Of a DNA stretch of 6,261 nucleotides, positions 5,317 to 6,261 are shown in pieces. How positions within the stretch are numbered: the first letter of the stretch is position 1; the number at the start of each line of letters is the position of its first letter. Both the position numbers and the translations under genes were made by a program. The notes beneath the pieces are model-generated. The model was not told the DNA's origin. It worked only from the letters and a program-made list of their open reading frames with translations, and made no database searches. Source of the stretch: an uncultured Gemmatimonadota bacterium (GTDB taxonomy: Bacteria > Gemmatimonadota > Gemmatimonadetes > Gemmatimonadales > Gemmatimonadaceae); the NCBI GenBank assembly GCA_903906325.1, contig CAIVJV010000256.1, positions 1 through 6,261 on the forward strand. The letters are read 5' to 3'.

Positions 5317-6261
5317 ATGTCGCGTGTGTGGTCACATGCTCCCCGTCGCGCGCTCCTCGCGCTCGCGGGCATCGCCCTGACGGCCGCTGCGGCGGTCGCA
5401 CAAAGTGCCGTCTTCACCGGGAAGGTGACGTCGTCGGGCCAGCCGCTCGGCGGCGCCAGCGTCGGCATCGCCGAGCTGGGGATCGGCGCGACGACGGCGG
5501 TCGACGGGACCTATTCCTTCACCGTCACGCTCGGCGCCAACGCCGGGCGGAGCGTCACCCTTCGTGCCCGTGCGATCGGGTACACCCCGAAGGCACAGGC
5601 GGTGACCCTCTCCGCTGGTCGTTTCACCAATGACTTCGCCCTCGACAAGGACGTGCTCAATCTCGAGCAGGTCGTCGTGACGGGCGTCGGCGACGCGACC
5701 TCGCAGAAGAAGACCGCGTTCTCGGTCGGCGTCGTCGATGCCTCGCAGATCAAGGAAGCGCCGTCCTCCTCCCCGGTCGGCGTCCTCGCCGGCCGTGTGG
5801 CCGGCGCGACCGTCGTCACCGTCACCGGGCAGCCCGGTGCCGCCCCGGCGATCCGCCTCCGGTCCTCCACCAGCCTCACCGGCTCGGCCGATCCGCTGAT
5901 CATCGTCGACGGGACGATCTCCCGCCTCACCCTCGCGGACATCAACACCGAGGACGTGGAGCGCATGGAGGTGATCAAGGGCGCGGCGGCCAGCTCGCTC
6001 TACGGCTCCGACGCCGCGAATGGCGTGGTGCAGATCTTCACCAAGCGCGGGGCGCAGCTCGCCGAAGGGCAGACGACCTTCACGGTGCGCAATGAGTTCG
6101 GGCAGAGCTGGTTGCCGAACAAGGTCCCTGGGAACATGGCGCATGAGTTCCAGCTCCTCCCGGACGGGAACTTCCGCCGCGATGCCGGTGGCAACCGCGT
6201 GCAGGAGACCGATCGCATCGCCGACAATCCGTATCCGGTCTACTACGACCAGCTCGGGCAG
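5317..6261 (+). CDS. SusC/RagA-family TonB-dependent outer-membrane receptor, 3' truncated
   Basis: The visible part is 315 residues and stays open to the window end; the family usually has about 1000, so the beta-barrel is outside. Residues 1-28 form a Sec signal peptide (two Arg, then LLALAGIALTAAAAVA) with likely cleavage before Gln29. Residues about 32-109 are the carboxypeptidase regulatory-like N-terminal extension (VFTGKVTSSGQPLGGASV; DGTYSF). LNLEQVVVTG (114-123) is the segment preceding the plug. Residues about 130-246 are the plug, with VGVLAGRVAGATV, the SusC signature ADPLIIVDG (191-199), then EDVERMEVIKGAAASSLYG and NGVVQIFTKRG. Such receptors import oligosaccharides, peptides or other nutrients with TonB energy and normally work with a SusD-type lipoprotein. 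None is visible here and one would be expected downstream. Codons favour C-ending forms more than in the FG-GAP gene, which may reflect high expression. Substrate cannot be inferred. Confidence 0.93.
   Translation, partial: MSRVWSHAPRRALLALAGIALTAAAAVAQSAVFTGKVTSSGQPLGGASVGIAELGIGATTAVDGTYSFTVTLGANAGRSVTLRARAIGYTPKAQAVTLSAGRFTNDFALDKDVLNLEQVVVTGVGDATSQKKTAFSVGVVDASQIKEAPSSSPVGVLAGRVAGATVVTVTGQPGAAPAIRLRSSTSLTGSADPLIIVDGTISRLTLADINTEDVERMEVIKGAAASSLYGSDAANGVVQIFTKRGAQLAEGQTTFTVRNEFGQSWLPNKVPGNMAHEFQLLPDGNFRRDAGGNRVQETDRIADNPYPVYYDQLGQ

Noticed and set aside
5332..6144. Minus-strand open frame of 270 codons
   Set aside because: It lies wholly inside the well-supported SusC-type signal peptide, N-terminal extension and plug. 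Its translation is Arg/Gly/Asp-rich with no family resemblance.

Overview
The window is roughly two-thirds G+C by eye and reads on the + strand throughout. It holds four protein genes in one direction: a 5'-truncated PAP2-type vanadium haloperoxidase-like gene (1-759), a 1241-residue FG-GAP/VCBS plus ASPIC/UnbV lipoprotein (756-4481), a 223-residue lipoprotein with a Big-type Ig domain and a PPC domain (4601-5272), and the N-terminal 315 residues of a SusC/RagA-type TonB-dependent outer-membrane receptor (5317-6261, running off the end). A SusC-type receptor in a high-GC, Arg/Ala-rich genome points to Gemmatimonadota. A high-GC Bacteroidota/Rhodothermota relative is the main alternative. This assignment is inference from gene content, not from a marker gene.

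Layout. Genes 1 and 2 overlap by an ATGA junction at 756-759 and are almost certainly translationally coupled. A 119-base gap follows (4482-4600). It is visibly more A/T-rich at its start, carries a weak sigma70-like promoter candidate and a 7-2-7 palindrome, and ends with an AGGAG ribosome-binding site for gene 3. Gene 4 starts 44 bases after gene 3, with a GAGG ribosome-binding site, so genes 3 and 4 look like one transcription unit, possibly continuous with genes 1-2. No gene-free stretch exceeds 300 bases. I see no tRNA, rRNA, CRISPR, insertion sequence or convincing intrinsic terminator.

How the genes may work together. All four products look exported or envelope-associated (for gene 1 this rests on the family and neighbours only, because its N-terminus is outside the window). 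From memory, haloperoxidase/PAP2 genes, long FG-GAP/UnbV proteins and SusC/SusD pairs are neighbours in Bacteroidota too, so this looks like a member of a recurring but poorly understood surface locus: an oxidative or phosphatase-like enzyme, a large double beta-propeller surface lipoprotein, a small binding lipoprotein and a TonB-powered importer. Substrate and reaction cannot be read from the sequence. The most notable points are the two-fold internal symmetry of the 1241-residue protein, the free-standing Big/PPC lipoprotein immediately upstream of susC, the loss of a usually acidic residue next to the vanadate/phosphate-binding His in gene 1, and in-frame stop/start overlaps at every gene junction.
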